64,000 bases of DNA. Origin: Monoplex corrugatus (Eukaryota > Mollusca > Gastropoda > Littorinimorpha > Ranellidae). The stretch covers positions 48,601,737 to 48,665,736 of the forward strand of contig JAPXFY010000018.1 of the NCBI GenBank assembly GCA_030674185.1. Reading direction: 5' to 3'. The notes beneath the pieces were generated by a model, which had not been told where the DNA came from, did no database searches, and worked only from the letters and a program-made list of their open reading frames with translations. Below are positions 1 to 64,000 of the stretch, piece by piece. Within the stretch, counting starts at the first letter, position 1; the number at the start of each line of letters is the position of its first letter. The position numbers and the translations under genes were made by a program.

Positions 1-112
1 CATCACAGCATAAGCCTTAAGCCCGCATACAAGCTCTATGGGCTAACAGGATTTTTTTTTAATTGCTTCATTAACATTGTATTATCATTGTTTATCAGTT
101 TTTAACATAGCG

Positions 113-480
113 GTAAGGAACCAGAAAAAAAAAACACACAAAAAAAGAACAAGAACGCGTCTTTAATACAACAAGACAAGACAGGCGCAAATTTTCGGCC
201 AACTGGTCTTTGTCAAGCGTAAGATCACAAACAAACAAACACCAGGTACAAAAATTAGGAGAAAAAAAGACTGAAACTTCCCTGCTGCTCCTTCCAGTGT
301 GAGAAAAGGAATAAAATGATCACAGCATAAGCCTTTAGCCTACATATAAGCTCTACTGGCTAACATACTGTTTTGTCTTGTTGTATTAAGTACGCGTTCC
401 TGGTCTTTTTTCATGTTTTTTTCTGGTTCCTGTTTGCTTGAAACCGGGCAGTCACACTTGTTGTTTTGGATAGCGGCAGG
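113..480. mobile_element. Foldback repeat (family F), copy 1, degraded
   Basis: Left arm GACAGGCGCAAATTTTCGGC ... CTGAAACTTCCCTGCTGCTC; partial right arm from about 370 to 480 (TTGTCTTGTTGTATTAAGTA, TGCTTGAAACCGGGCAGTCA). Confidence 0.7.
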
Positions 481-573
481 GGTCGACATGTATTTGCCGT
501 GCGCTTGACAATCTTTGTCTTTCATGCCTTGGTGAAGAGCTTGACAAGGGCTCTTGTGAGATGAGACAATGTG

Positions 574-945
574 AAAGTAATCATCATCATCATCACCATG
601 ACTATTATTATTATCATTATTACTATTATTACTGTTGTTGTTGTTGTTGCTGTTGTTAGTGTTTAATAAATGTTTTCGTTATTATTATCATTATTGTTGT
701 TAATGTTCTTCTTCTTCTTCTTAAGAGTAGTAGTAGTAGTAGTAGTATAATTATTATCAAGATTACTATCATTACTGTCATCATCATCATCATCATTACT
801 AGTAGTAGTAGTAGTAGTAGAAGAAGCAGTAGTAGTAGTAGTGGTAGTAGTAGAAGCAGTAGTAGTAGTAGTAGTAGAAGTAGTACGTAGTAGAAGCAGC
901 AGCAGCAGTAGTAGTAGTAGTAATAGTAGTAGTAGTAGTCAACCT
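574..945. repeat. Trinucleotide-rich region
   Basis: Mixed (ATC)n, (ATT)n, (GTT)n, (CTT)n, (GTA)n and (GCA)n tracts; no coding signal. Confidence 0.9.
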
Positions 946-1353
946 TTGTCTCTCATGTCTAGTTGAAGCGCTTAATTATTATCGCAACATTCCCAGGAAA
1001 TTTGTTCTCCCCCAATCAAGGATGATTACCACAAAAATAAGAAATAGACAAGGGTTAAAATCACACACACACACGCATGGACACACTCCAACATATACCT
1101 GAAAGAATCAACAATCTCAGTTTTTTGTTCTTTTAATTTTCTTGTAATTATTGTGAATAAAAACAAACAAACAAAAAGAGTTGCTTACAATATCAAAAAT
1201 CGCAGACATCCCACATAAAGAATGATCAAACCGTTCTGACTCTGTTCTACAGGCACCATCACCTTTTTTTTTTTTTTAATGAATATTTCATCTACCTTTC
1301 ATTGGAAAAAGAAGAAAAAAAAGTGACATTATTTCATACTGACTGGAGAGGGA

Positions 1354-1871
<518 letters not shown>

Positions 1872-1875
<4 letters not shown>

Positions 1876-2275
1876 AAAAATCAGAACGTGTGTTTAATAA
1901 AACCAGACAAGACAGGCGTAAATTTTCGACCAAATGGCCTTTGTCAAGCTTAGACGTAAGATCACAAATAAACTGAACAAACACCAAGTGCAAACACATT
2001 ATGACGTCATTTTAGTCTTTTTCTCCTATTGGATGAAGCAGTAGGGAAGTTTCAGTCTTTTTCTCCTACTGGATGAAGCAGCAGGGAAGTTTCAGTCTTT
2101 TTCTCCTATTGGATGAAGCAGCAGGGAAGTTTCAGTCTTTTTCTCCTAATTTTTGTGTTTGGTGTTTGTTCATTTGTGATCTTACGTCTACGCTTGACAA
2201 AGGCCAGTTGGCCGAAAATTTGCGCCTGTCTTGTCTGATTGTATTAAACATGTGTTCTGGTTTTCTCACAGACAC
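1872..2275. mobile_element. Foldback repeat (family F), copy 2
   Basis: Left arm GACAGGCGTAAATTTTCGAC, right arm TTGGCCGAAAATTTGCGCCT. The centre holds three tandem copies of a unit containing AGTCTTTTTCTCCTATTGGA. Confidence 0.78.
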
Positions 2276-2435
2276 ACACGCACACACACACACAGAGACA
2301 CATACACACACACATATACACACACACAGACACATACACACACACATAACACACATACAATATAACACACACACATGCACACACACACACGGACACACAC
2401 ACATGCAACACACACATGCACACACACACATGAAC
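2269..2435. repeat. (CA)n-rich tract
   Basis: Imperfect (CA)n with CACATGCA and CACATACA interruptions. Confidence 0.9.
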
Positions 2436-2489
2436 ACATACATCTCCCTCTCCAGTCAGTATGAAATAATGTCACTTCCTCCTCTACTT

Positions 2490-2780
2490 CAAAACGTTGT
2501 CAGCATATAGCATCTTGTGCAAGCTCAAAGAATCTGCCGCTTTCAGTTTGGGTTTCAATTTCTCAAGATGACATCTCTGCGCTCGGAATGAATTCCATAT
2601 GCACTAACGCCACCGGTGCCGTGTGATGGAAAAGATCCAGAATGATCACGGCACAAGCCTTCAGCCTGCACATAAACCCACGATCTGGCCAAGTCCTGAT
2701 GTCCTACCTAGATAGTTCCATAATACTAGGGTCATAGGGGAGTGAAGTGGCAGAGACCTCAACTTTTCCCGGGGCCAGCA
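2490..2780. repeat. Dispersed repeat family G, copy 1
   Basis: TTTCTCAAGATGACATCTCT, GAATGAATTCCATATGCACT and GATCACGGCACAAGCC recur at 27765-28215, and the tail (CCTCAACTTTTCCCGGGGCC, CATGAGGGCAG) resembles 61180-61280 and 46350-46420. Confidence 0.6.
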
Positions 2781-3339
2781 CCATGAGGGCAGCGCCTGTC
2801 CCCTCTCTCTCAATTCAAATTCATATTCACTTTTTTCTTTTACCAAGACTACAGAAAAACAAGAAGGCTGATTGGTCTTCAAGGGGTGGGACCTGGGAAA
2901 TCAACCTATCTCTCCAATGTTTTATACCAAGGCAGCCAGGCAATGCCCTGTTCTTCACAATTTTCAATTGCCGTGGGACCTTTAGCATGCGCAGCCAGAA
3001 GGCACAAGAGTCCGACTCGTTTTTCATTCCCTTCTGAAGGACTTGACAATCAGTTTGATTTTCCAGTTAAACTGAGGAGAAAAGTTGAAGCCTCTACGGG
3101 AAGCGAACACTGGAACCTCGAGTTTAATTATTGGCAGGAGAACATCTGAACCATTCTATAGATTGGGCAAAGCACCTATGGAACTGTCTGAGTGCAATGA
3201 ATCATTTTTGAATAAACTGTCATCTCAACTCTCAGCAAGGGCACCTCTGTCGCTTGGAAAGGAATATCAAATTCTGGTGACAACTGACAAGTTACTGGGT
3301 TTCAAAAATAAGCCAGCTTAAAAACCAAGCAAAGATTTT

Positions 3340-3801
3340 TTATTATTAGTTTTTTTTTTTGGTCCCATTTTCTACGCCACCTTAATGGCCACAGAAGCTG
3401 GCACACTTTTTCACAATGCGATAATAATGATGTCGATGAGGATGACAATCATGATGCTATGGAGTTCCATCTAGAATTAAGACTGCGTGACAGGGCTGTA
3501 TTCTATGCTTACTATCATAACATATCCTGACATCAACCAGGCCTGAGAGATACAGACACCTGCGGTGCTGGTCAGAAGATTTGAGCAACACCCTCAATGA
3601 CGCATCCATGAAGTGGATGAGACTCGACTGTGTGGTCCCAGTCTTCCCAATGAGCCCATAGCACGCCCAACTGTGGGTAGGAGCCGGTTAGAGCCCAAAA
3701 ATCCCACACTGATTTTTGAAGGACCGATGGGGATTTGAACCCACAACCTTCCAGTCGGTAGTCTGAGTTAACCACTACACCATGGCAACTGGTTATCAAG
3801 A
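3340..3801 (-). mobile_element. tRNA-derived SINE, copy 1
   Basis: Minus-strand 5' end has a tRNA-like promoter: A box in TGGTGTAGTGGTTAAC, B box in GGTTCAAATCC. A unique body of about 400 bp shared with copies at 14096 and 25219 follows, then an A-rich tail. Likely duplication AAAGATTTT at 3331-3339 and 3802-3810. Confidence 0.82.
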
Positions 3802-4285
3802 AAAGATTTTCTTGTCCCACTTTTTAAAATTTTTGGATGTTTCATCTTTTGCTCTGCTCATGTGTCATTACCCACATACCGCTCATTTCAGCTCTCCAAC
3901 ACACCTCTAAACTCATTGAAACTGAAATGACATGACGGCAAAGCATGACGGACCACTGTCTTTTTTCTCCCCCCCCCCTCCCCTCATCCCCCCTCCCCTC
4001 TTTTTTTTATTTTTTTTTACGAGAACTACTGAAAACATTGATCAGTTTTTGATTATTTTGTTGAATTTGACCGGACCTCGGTCTTACAATTGGCCTCAAA
4101 TGGGTTAATGTTACTGAATCAAATTATATCAAGTGACTATTGGTGCCAGCAAATGAAGGCAGAATGCCTTGACCATTTTTTTTTTTCAAAAAGTCATAAG
4201 GAACACAAAAACAATAAATAGAAAACAAGAATCATTCTATCTGTCTCAGACAAAATAAAATGTGACTCTGTCTCTCTCCTCCTTC

Positions 4286-4287
<2 letters not shown>

Positions 4288-4326
<39 letters not shown>
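4288..4326. repeat. (CA)n microsatellite
   Basis: Uninterrupted CA dinucleotides. Confidence 0.9.
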
Positions 4327-4327
<1 letters not shown>

Positions 4328-4360
4328 TCACAAATATACAGTCACAAACACAGTGACTCA

Positions 4361-4864
4361 TCATCATCATCATCAGGTGCCCTGCCACAAGGCATTGGCG
4401 ACCATGGACTTCCAACCATCTCTATCTCTCATTGCCCCCTGCATCTCCCCCACCCTCTTCATCCCCAGCCACTCTGCAAGTCCATCCAGCATTCTCTCCC
4501 TGGGTCTACCTGGTGCTCTCTTTCCCTCCAGCTTTCCTGTTGTGACCAGGTGCTCCAAATCCCCCTTCCTCATAAAATGGCCTATAAATGTTGCTTGTCT
4601 TTTCCTAATCTTCCTTATGAGTGATCTATTTGTGTCTGCCTCCATCAAGACTGTCTCGTTTGTTTTCTTTGCTGTCCATGGAACTCTCAACATTCTTCTT
4701 AGAAACCACATCTCGGCTGCCTCGATCCTGCTCTGGCTTTGCTTGCTGACTGTCCACGCCTCGCATCCGTACAACAGTATTGGTTCTATATAACATTCAA
4801 GGACTCTCTTTCTGATGCTAATTGATAGGCATTTGTTGGTAAGAATGCTTGTCATCTTCTTGAA
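4361..4864 (-). mobile_element. LINE 3' fragment (family L-A), copy 1
   Basis: Encodes the C-terminal part of a non-LTR reverse transcriptase protein (SILTNKCLSISIRKRVLECY, LYGCEAWTVSKQSQ, RIEAAEMWFLRRMLRVPW, KLEGKRAPGRPRERMLDGL). The 3' end is GGCAGGGCAC followed by a (GAT)n tail. Exact 11-bp duplication ACAGTGACTCA at 4350-4360 and 4865-4875. 5'-truncated, 504 bp. Confidence 0.9.
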
Positions 4865-5070
4865 ACAGTGACTCACAATCACAAATACATTGTCACAATC
4901 ACACATACAATCACACATACGCACATGGCACACACACACCCATACATGCACACACACACACACAAAACAGTCACAAACACACACAGTCAGTCAGTAAGTC
5001 ACACACACACACACACACAAACACAGTCATACCTACACACAAATACATGCACACACACACACACACACCA
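4865..5070. repeat. CACA-rich tract with CAGTCACAAACAC words
   Basis: Imperfect CA-rich repeat; the LINE copy at 4361 inserted at its left margin. Confidence 0.8.
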
Positions 5071-5754
5071 CATATCTGTATACATTTTCAAGGCTGATAG
5101 TAGGTCACTGGTAGTGGTACACCAAAAGTTAGCTACAAAACAACGTTGGACATGGTACCGTATACAACGCCAAAATACAACAAAGGTGCCAAAGATAAAT
5201 GGAGACACCCACTCGTACAGTTGAGTGCATGTAGCTCTTTGTTTATTTACGTGTTCACAACTGGTGTGGCAAAGAACTATAACTTAGTAAGAGAAACCCG
5301 CTGCACACTGCACATACATATTTTATCATGTTTTTCCCCCAAATTCCTGCGCTGCCTCAGTGGCCTTGGTTCCACGCCATTCATTGCAGCTCCACAAAAC
5401 ACACCAAGACCAAAGTCACTGAGCTGAAGTCCCAGAGTCAGAAGCCAGAGCCACTATAGGGCTACCCACCAGAGGAGATCCTACAGGCACTAGCTGTTTT
5501 TACCCGCCTCAAAAGGTTATACTGCATTAATGTATGGACACAGCTAATTATCCTAACCTCACCCCTCCTTCTTTTCAGTTCTTTTTTACGTGACATGCAA
5601 CAAGCATGCTGTGGCATAGACAAATGGAATTATTATCATTACTTACTAAAACACTAACGATTCTCTGCTGGAGGTTCAAGAGATGGAAGCCAGCTTCACT
5701 CTTGGTTGACACCGTCCTCAAACAGCTGTGGGGTTGATCTGTCCAGTGTTGGAA
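5071..5754. other. Three-prime flank, no gene recognised
   Basis: Downstream of the kinase stop. Holds an AATAAA on the minus strand (5242-5247) that could be a distant polyadenylation signal; nothing else recognised. Confidence 0.3.
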
Positions 5755-6215
5755 CTAGAAAAATGCATGAAAAAAGAATAAGAACGCATATTTAATACAA
5801 CAAGAAAAGACAGGCACAAATTTTCGGCCAACTGGCCTTTGTCAAACGTAAGATCACAAACAAACAAACGCCAGATACAAAAATAAGGAGAAAAAGACTG
5901 AAACTTCCCTGCTGCTCCTTCCAGTGTTCTCTTCTGTCTGTCTGTCTGTCTGTCTGTCTGTGTCTCTGTCTCTGTCTGTCTCTCTCACTGGAAGGAGCAG
6001 CAAGGAAGTTTCAGTCTTTTTCTCCTAATTTTTGTATCTGGTGTTTGTTTGTTTGTTTATGACCTTACGCATGACAAAGGCCAGTTGGCTGAAAATTTGC
6101 ACCTGTCTTGTCTTGTTGTATTAAATATGCATTCTTATTCTTTTTTTCCTGTTTTTTCTGGTTCCTGTTTGCTTGAACGCGGGCAGTCACACTTCTTTTG
6201 GATGTCCAGCGTTCG
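5755..6215. mobile_element. Foldback repeat (family F), copy 3, best preserved
   Basis: Arms of about 160 bp pair almost fully: AAGACAGGCACAAATTTTCG ... CCCTGCTGCTCCTTCCAGTG against CACTGGAAGGAGCAGCAAGG ... GAAAATTTGCACCTGTCTTG. The loop is (CTGT)n/(CTCT)n. Confidence 0.85.
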
Positions 6216-6983
6216 TTCAGATCACTCATCCCCGTCCTAAAACAAGTAGAACACTTCCCAAAACCCTAACCATCTCTTTTACTTGTACAACAACAACAAC
6301 AACAAAAAAGAGAACAGCAGAGGGGCATCCAGGAGTCATGACCTGGATCCAACAAAGCCCCCTCAGAGTGTAAAGGAGTAAAGGGCTGAAACACTTGCTT
6401 GATGGGGGTTTCTCCTCTGAGGACCTTCTGCTGTCTGACTCTCCCCAGAGTTTCTTACTACTAGCTGCATGCCACGGTCAGTTCGGTGAAAAGTCGTGTT
6501 GGTAACGCTGTGTTGGTACAACACTACAACCAGCTCCTACGCTGAAGCAGGCAATACTTGGGGATCAAAAGTGGACCTTGATTTGAAAAGAGACTTGTCT
6601 GCAGGTATAAGGACCTCATTTTACTGGACTTGCTTCTGCCCACCTACTGTCTCCCTTGCTACTGATGGAAGCAAAAATCTTACTCACAAAGAACCGTGCC
6701 CAAATGCTAAAGTTCTCTTTTCTCCACATCGCCACTGCTGTTACTCAACCCAACTGACTGAATCAAGAAGACACATCGGTCGTTTTCACCAAGTTCTAGC
6801 ATGGCTGGGCCTGTGGAGAGGTAGTTGGTTGAAAGTACAGTCACTGACCAACAGGTCCTTAACATCTCTTGCAGCAACAATAATCATTATGGCCAGGCCC
6901 ACAAAGGCAAGACTGTGATTGTGGCAAGGACTTGTAAACATCACGTCGTTGCTGGAATCATATGTAGGTGCCCCTCATCTGCC
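6216..6983 (-). other. Probable 3' UTR of the kinase
   Basis: Directly follows the TGA. No AATAAA close by on the minus strand. A 140-codon plus-strand frame here (6496-6918) has no recognisable features and is probably fortuitous. Confidence 0.35.
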
Positions 6984-58287
<51,304 letters not shown>

Positions 58288-60189
58288 AAAGGAGAGAGTC
58301 CCTGTGACACCGTTTTAGGAGAAAACTTCCAACCCTCTGCAAAATCTCTGAATGGACTGCTGAAGAGATCCTGGAAGGATAATCCAAAAGTCGTTTGAAG
58401 AACGCTGACGCTTTTGAAGGCACCAAAATGCGGCTCCTCTTACACACTGGCCCGGAGTTAAAAATCAACAGGAAAGCTATAAATGTTACAGAGAACTCCA
58501 CTGCAAACATAGGTTTACCTTCATATGCACACAAGTATAACAGAACAAGAAAAACAGGGGTTTTTCCCCTTAAATTTCACACACAGGTAAACCACAAAGA
58601 AAATGTGTAATTAAGTCTGTCTCTGAGTTCACTGTTCTTCACCACTTAACATCCTCAGTTCAAAACAGTGTGCAAATAATTTCAAACAACTGTCATCAAA
58701 TCAAAAGACTTCGAAATATTGAACACTTTCCGCAGATAAAGAAATGCAAAATAAATTGTCAAAAACAATTCCAAAGATGACTGCCTACTCTTTCTTCTGA
58801 CTTATGGATGTTTAGGAAACATAACTGCACATAATCTTTTACACAACTGTCAATGTACAACACTAACAGCTACATATAATATTTATTGATCAATCACTCT
58901 TTCTATCAAACTTATTATAACAAACAGTCTTTCGTCTGAAATAGTATATTACGTTGTAAAACAAATTAAACTTTTTGGTCACATTACATATGAAATGCAG
59001 AAATGATTTATATCCAGTTATATTAATGTAACCATCCACCTATGATCATGTCACAAGTAAGCAAATGTGAGTTAAAATCTGAACAGATAATGTACATCAA
59101 AAGGAACGAAATAAATACAATCAAAATAGCGCAAACAGAGCTGAGTCCAGACAGGTGCCAATTATTATCATAAGAATGAAGATATATATTGAAAATCAAG
59201 GTGCTACAATAAAATCATGTACACAACAATTAATGACTCAAACAAATTTCCAATCACTCACAAAACCAATATCAGAGTATGGATGTCACAACTGCTGGCA
59301 ACAACTATACAATAGGAACAAAATCAAAATATCAACCTACAAGGATATCACTTCCCAATGATAGCACTTGGTCCCCAAACACTTATTTAACCAACAGCAT
59401 ATAATAAACTAGAATGAAGTGTCACTTTGTGTGTTAATGCAGTATTGTATAATAAAAAAATAAATAAATAACTGACATTAACTATTGCCAATACACTACA
59501 GGACACAAAGATAATATATTGTGCCTACTGCACGTAGAAACCTTCAAAATACAAAAGAAAAATCACATTGAATCACTCCGATAACTCACGAGTAATATAA
59601 TTATCAGCTGTCAAGCTAAACTTGTAAGACCAATATTTTAAGGAAAAGTGGACAACATTCGAAAAAAATCACAATCAGACACCTCAAACTTTATCTTATA
59701 AAAAATTATACTGTATGAAAAAAAAAACACACTCCACTTTTAACATCAATATCAATATTGGCAAAATGTCTTTATGATATAAATGACATCAACTGCTGTC
59801 GTTTCTGACTGACCAGCTTTTAAAATTTTTTTTTTATTATTATTAGTTTATCATTTATTCCAGGAAAATAGTATCTGATGACAACTCAAAAAAGTTTTCT
59901 TCCTCTTACAAATAAACACAATAAAAATTAGGTATCTATCTGTCTCCCAGTTCAGTACATTATTACACAAATTACACTTTAATATTTTACTATAAGTATT
60001 CAATGTACAAGTTTTACAAGCTAGCCAGTTCCAGTCAGCATCATGGGAATCAATCTGTGAGGTGACAGTTGAAATGATGGGTGCCAGACTCCTCCTATTT
60101 TTGAAGCTAAGCCAAGGTTGCCAGAAGATGGGTCTGGGGTGGACAAAGCATACACAGCGAAGAATCAGGGTGGACAGCTTCACCCGTGG
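58288..60189. other. Upstream flank or 5' intron, no gene recognised
   Basis: AT-rich, with no frame or splice pattern I could support apart from a possible acceptor about 50 nt upstream of the kinase ATG. Confidence 0.5.
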
Positions 60190-60286
60190 TCTACGATGAA
60201 AATGTAGTGCCAACCCTCCAAAAGGGGATTATCATCAAACGTGGACTTAGCAGGCTGTGCAGAAGGCTGTTTCATCTAGATCTGAA
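60190..60286 (-). other. Exon-like small ORF (unidentified)
   Basis: After a good acceptor (ttttgttttcag, exon edge near 60279) an ATG at 60274 opens a 31-codon frame, MKQPSAQPAKSTFDDNPLL ... VDHG, then TGA. I do not recognise it. It could be a 5' UTR exon with an upstream ORF, or chance. Confidence 0.15.
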
Positions 60287-60643
60287 AACAAAAAGAATAT
60301 TAACCAAGTGATATTTTTAATTATATATTTCTAGTATGATTTCCAGCAAAGCATGATTAAGTGTTAACATCCTCAAATGTGATAACATTAACAAAACTGT
60401 TATTTGATGCAATAACATTCCCAAAACTGTTGCAAAAAAATTTTAAGTGGAATCTGAAGATGTAACATAATGGTGGAGTATACTATAATACTATATCATT
60501 ACTGTTATTCAGCTTACTGTTTGTTCTTTATTGTTTACTCATGTATGTATACATGAATCTGAAGATGTAGAGTCGTGGTGCAATATAGATAATATAGTGT
60601 TATTCAACTTACTATATCTTCTTTATTGTTTACTTTTGTATAC

Positions 60644-60782
<139 letters not shown>

Positions 60783-60975
60783 TATTGTATGCGATACTCG
60801 TGTAATCATATCATAACAGAGGCCTGTTACTAGCTTAGGAACATGTTAAGTACTGCCTTCCAATCTGCCTGCTTGAGTTTGCACAGAGGTGAATCTTGTC
60901 CATGGGACTTTATGTGCACACATCCTCCAGTCTACCCAGCTATGACTCTGAATGGGTACTTGACTTTCTTCGAAG

Positions 60976-61168
60976 TTAACCCTTTGACTCCCACATCTTA
61001 TCCACCAACTGCAAAAATTTAAACCTTTCACTCCCTCACCTTATCCACCAGCTTCCTGCAGGAAGCTGGTGGATAGGGTGAGAGAATGAAAGGGTTAAGT
61101 TTTTGCTTTGCTAGCATGGTTGACAATGTAGGATGCTGATGGACAGGGTGTGGGAGTCAAAGGGTTAA
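60976..61168. mobile_element. Palindromic MITE (family T1), copy 9
   Basis: Near-consensus copy: TTAACCCTTTGACTCCCAC to GTGGGAGTCAAAGGGTTAA, central palindrome CTTCCTGCAGGAAG. Lies 2.7 kb upstream of the kinase start codon. Confidence 0.87.
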
Positions 61169-62878
61169 GGAAGGTAAAGCAGTGAAGAGGAGGAGATGGG
61201 TACCGCTGTCATGCTGCTGGCCTTGAGAACAGTTGAAATCATTACCAACTCACTCCCCTACTCTCAGGGTTATGGGAAAACTATCATTTTTATATTTATT
61301 TTTATAATATAAGACAGCATATAATATGGCGTGTGGCAAGTCTTAGGGTGGACAGATTAATACGTGTCAATTCACTGTTGCTAGTGGTGGCGAGTGACAA
61401 AATCTGTATATAGTACAATTTATCACGCATGATCTTTCATTCAGTTTCATACTTTAACACAGTCTTTCTTTCTTCATAACTTAGTCATAATCAGGTTCAT
61501 AAGATTTACGAGGGCGTGTGACAGTTCAAGCATCACAACTCATATCCTACCCGGATATCTCTTTGATTTTACCGCCAGCATAAACAAAAAGCTTAAATTA
61601 ATCAATGGCAGAGACGAAGAGCTCCTGCTTTCCAATCTGACAGCATAAATTCAACCCCTAATGGTGGAAAAAAACAACAACACACAAACAAACAAAAAAA
61701 TCTGTGCAAGCAGCCTCCAGTTTTAGAAAAAACACACGTCGTGATGTCTCTAGATTCTACCACCTCTCAGGGTTATAAAACCACCTTCATCTTTCAATCA
61801 GTAATAACTACTTAAACATTCTACAGTTATTCTCAATCTACGCTGAACACAAGTTTACACAACAGTTCTGATGGAACCTTACCAACATGTTATAATAATA
61901 CAACTAGTTTCAACTTCTATCCCAAAGATAACAAGGAAAGACTTTTTTTTTTATCTTTATTACTGTTGTGAATGCTCTTTTCTTCTTCTTCATTACTCTT
62001 GTGAATACTTCTCATACTAGTCACAGTAAAATTTATCTTCCCTTTTTCTCAATTTTGCCATATATATATTCAATAATATCATTATTATTATAACCTACAA
62101 TCTATCATTATCAGAATCATTTTCTCGATAAATCATAAAGCTAATGAATGACACTGACAGTATCATTGTCACCTTTTTTCCCCTCATAAATTTCTCTGGA
62201 CCACACAATTTATCAGTTAAGATATTCATAGACTGATAGTGATACAAAGATTTTTCGGTTTAATTTTCAAGCATTAGGCTATCTCATGACTTAGCCAAAG
62301 TATAGGAGGGAAAAGATGTGTTTTACTGTTCAGCATTGTACCACTAGTGAATATAAAGACAGTATTCTATCAAACATCTATCTACATCTTCGTATTTATT
62401 CTTTTTAGATCTATTCCACTGCTGGAGAAAAAAGGTATATATATATTATATATCTTCAAGCTAAACTTGATGAACCACTGAGTACACAACTGTCAAAGAA
62501 ACAGGGGAAGCTCATTCCAGTTGTGGACCAGATACGGAAAATGTACATCAACTGACTGGAACATCTGTATTGACAAATCTGCAAGTTCAATAGTATCAGA
62601 CACAGGGGTATACAATCGGAGGTGGTCACAAAGATAAATAGGTCCAATGCCATTAATTTAACACACTTGTGGTATAATGTATTGATTTTGTGATAAATTG
62701 TCTGAGAAATGGGCAACCAATGTTGACACTGCCAATGTGGTGATTAGCATTTTACCGTTAAATTAAAAAACTGAGTGAAAGACTATATTTCACATGACCA
62801 AATGTTCGAATTTGATTACCAGGCCTAATGCTATAATAACAGCTCTAATAATAATTCAATCATATCAGCAAGATATTG

Positions 62879-62880
<2 letters not shown>
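61169..62880. other. Upstream flank, no gene recognised
   Basis: AT-rich unique-looking sequence; the first 100 bp resembles repeat family G. Confidence 0.5.
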
Positions 62881-62928
<48 letters not shown>

Positions 62929-63002
62929 TGACATATACATATGATACAGTCAGGTTACACTTATGCTTAAGTGACACACACACACACACACACACACACA
63001 CA
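62881..63002. repeat. Two (CA)n microsatellites
   Basis: Perfect CA tracts at 62881-62926 and about 62974-63001 separated by unique sequence. Confidence 0.92.
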
Positions 63003-63658
63003 TCGTCAATGTATCATGCATGCATAACACAGTATACATAACATAGCATGTGCATGAAAGCATGCATGCACATGAAACTTTGAGTGCGCAGCCTCCAATT
63101 CCTCCAGCTATGAATGGATAATCTAATCTTGTTCAGGATTTAGGAAAAGACAGTAATTATAATACATTAACAACATTGTTACAGCGGAGCTCTAGGCATG
63201 CGGCCCATCCTCAAAAATTCAAAATGCTGACACGTGTCAGCAAGTGTACTGTGCCGTGGCATGTTATAGGCCTACAGCCTAATACTTTTAAAGCAATAGG
63301 CCTACCTCAGTCCCCATAGCGATCGGGATTAGCATTATTATAAAACAACTTTTACCTTTGTGGTTAGTATGATTTATAGAACTCTAATTCTCTGCGGTTT
63401 GCTTTTATTTGACAAGCCGTTTTGATTCGTGTAACGGTGTAGATCTAGTGAGACTAGACTAGTCCAAACATTGAAACAATCTTTATTTTATAATCTAACA
63501 ATGACATATGTCGATATGATTTTTTTTTCTGACAGACTCAGAGACTGCGACTACTTTTTTCTGACAGACTGCGACTAGCCTATCCGACTCGTCCCAAGCC
63601 ATGCGATCACATTTCACGATTTACATACTGTGGCACTCGTCTAATGGCAACGACTTAC

Positions 63659-63800
63659 CTACAGATCCATGAAAAAGAAAATAAACTTTGAATCACATTC
63701 ACATTTGTTCTTGGGTTTTTTTGTTCAAGCGTTTCGTTGCGCTGCCATTTTTGAAGGGAGAGTACTACACAGGAAGACGACCATTTTCTTAACGTTACCT
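63659..63800 (-). promoter_or_regulatory. Possible non-coding first exon / promoter region (speculative)
   Basis: A consensus donor (CTGTAG/gtaagt, minus strand, exon edge at 63659) lies at the upstream edge of the window. Just upstream on the minus strand is AAAATGGCAGC, which resembles a YY1-type site often found at transcription starts. This could be a 5' UTR exon of the kinase gene or of an unseen divergent or upstream gene. No transcript evidence. Confidence 0.22.
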
Positions 63801-64000
63801 ACCTTCGTCTATTACAACGCCACGGTAATAAAATTTGCTGTGTTATTTTCACAACTTCCGACTTGTTCAGTTTCCATTGTAGGCCTACAATTGTCCAGTT
63901 TAAGTGTACATTCTGCTGTGAATGAGTAACTGTCCACGTGTGGGTAGGCCTATGTATGTGTGTGTCACGTGTGTGTGTGTGGGTAAGTGCGTCGTAATAA

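Noticed and set aside
5242..5247. Polyadenylation signal of the kinase
   Set aside because: AATAAA is present on the minus strand, but it is 1.7 kb beyond the stop with a foldback element in between, and such hexamers are common in AT-rich DNA; not supported enough to list as a feature.
6496..6918. Plus-strand 140-codon frame as a gene
   Set aside because: It lies opposite the probable kinase 3' UTR, has low-complexity composition and no recognisable domain or splice context.

Overview
The window is animal nuclear DNA, most likely from a lophotrochozoan and probably a marine gastropod mollusc. The evidence is long GT-AG introns, (CA)n/(TG)n microsatellites every few kilobases, tRNA-derived SINEs, truncated LINEs, a mariner element and many intronic minisatellites. 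No bacterial gene, operon, rRNA, CRISPR array or real tRNA gene was seen. The mollusc placement is inference; that it is metazoan is secure.

One protein-coding gene dominates: a TBK1/IKK-epsilon-type kinase on the minus strand, from its ATG at 58287 to its stop at 6984. I could place 18 coding exons (about 2.43 kb, about 810 codons) across 51 kb. They give, in order, an IKK-family kinase domain (P-loop, VAVK lysine, [14 protein letters not shown], an activation loop with the conserved serine in [11 protein letters not shown]), a ubiquitin-like region, a long helical scaffold with a glutamine-rich insertion, and a short C-terminal adaptor-type tail. All introns but one join in phase with canonical sites. 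The exception is exon 15 to 16, where the stronger-looking donor gives a frameshift and a second donor 4 nt downstream restores the frame.

The rest of the window is intron, flank and repeats. 0-7 kb is 3' flank with trinucleotide and CA repeats, foldback elements, a SINE and a LINE tail. 7-29 kb holds the C-terminal half of the gene, a 1.34-kb mariner, SINEs, several TTAA-bounded hairpin MITEs and two 34-bp minisatellites that closely flank exon 9. 29-35.5 kb (intron 5) holds a 25-bp minisatellite and a 4.7-kb, 44-bp satellite that is open in all three frames of the gene's own strand. 35.5-58.3 kb holds the kinase-domain exons, more minisatellites (53-bp, about 55-85-bp, about 84-bp), LINE fragments, and a 1.04-kb inverted-repeat transposon inside one minisatellite. 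58.3-64 kb is probable 5' flank with a possible non-coding first exon near 63.66 kb.

The most informative repeat biology is a family of TTAA-bounded, internally palindromic MITEs (at least nine copies, all in introns or flank of this gene). One copy is split exactly at its internal TTAA by a different TTAA-bounded element. LINE and SINE copies with visible target-site duplications give further nesting order.
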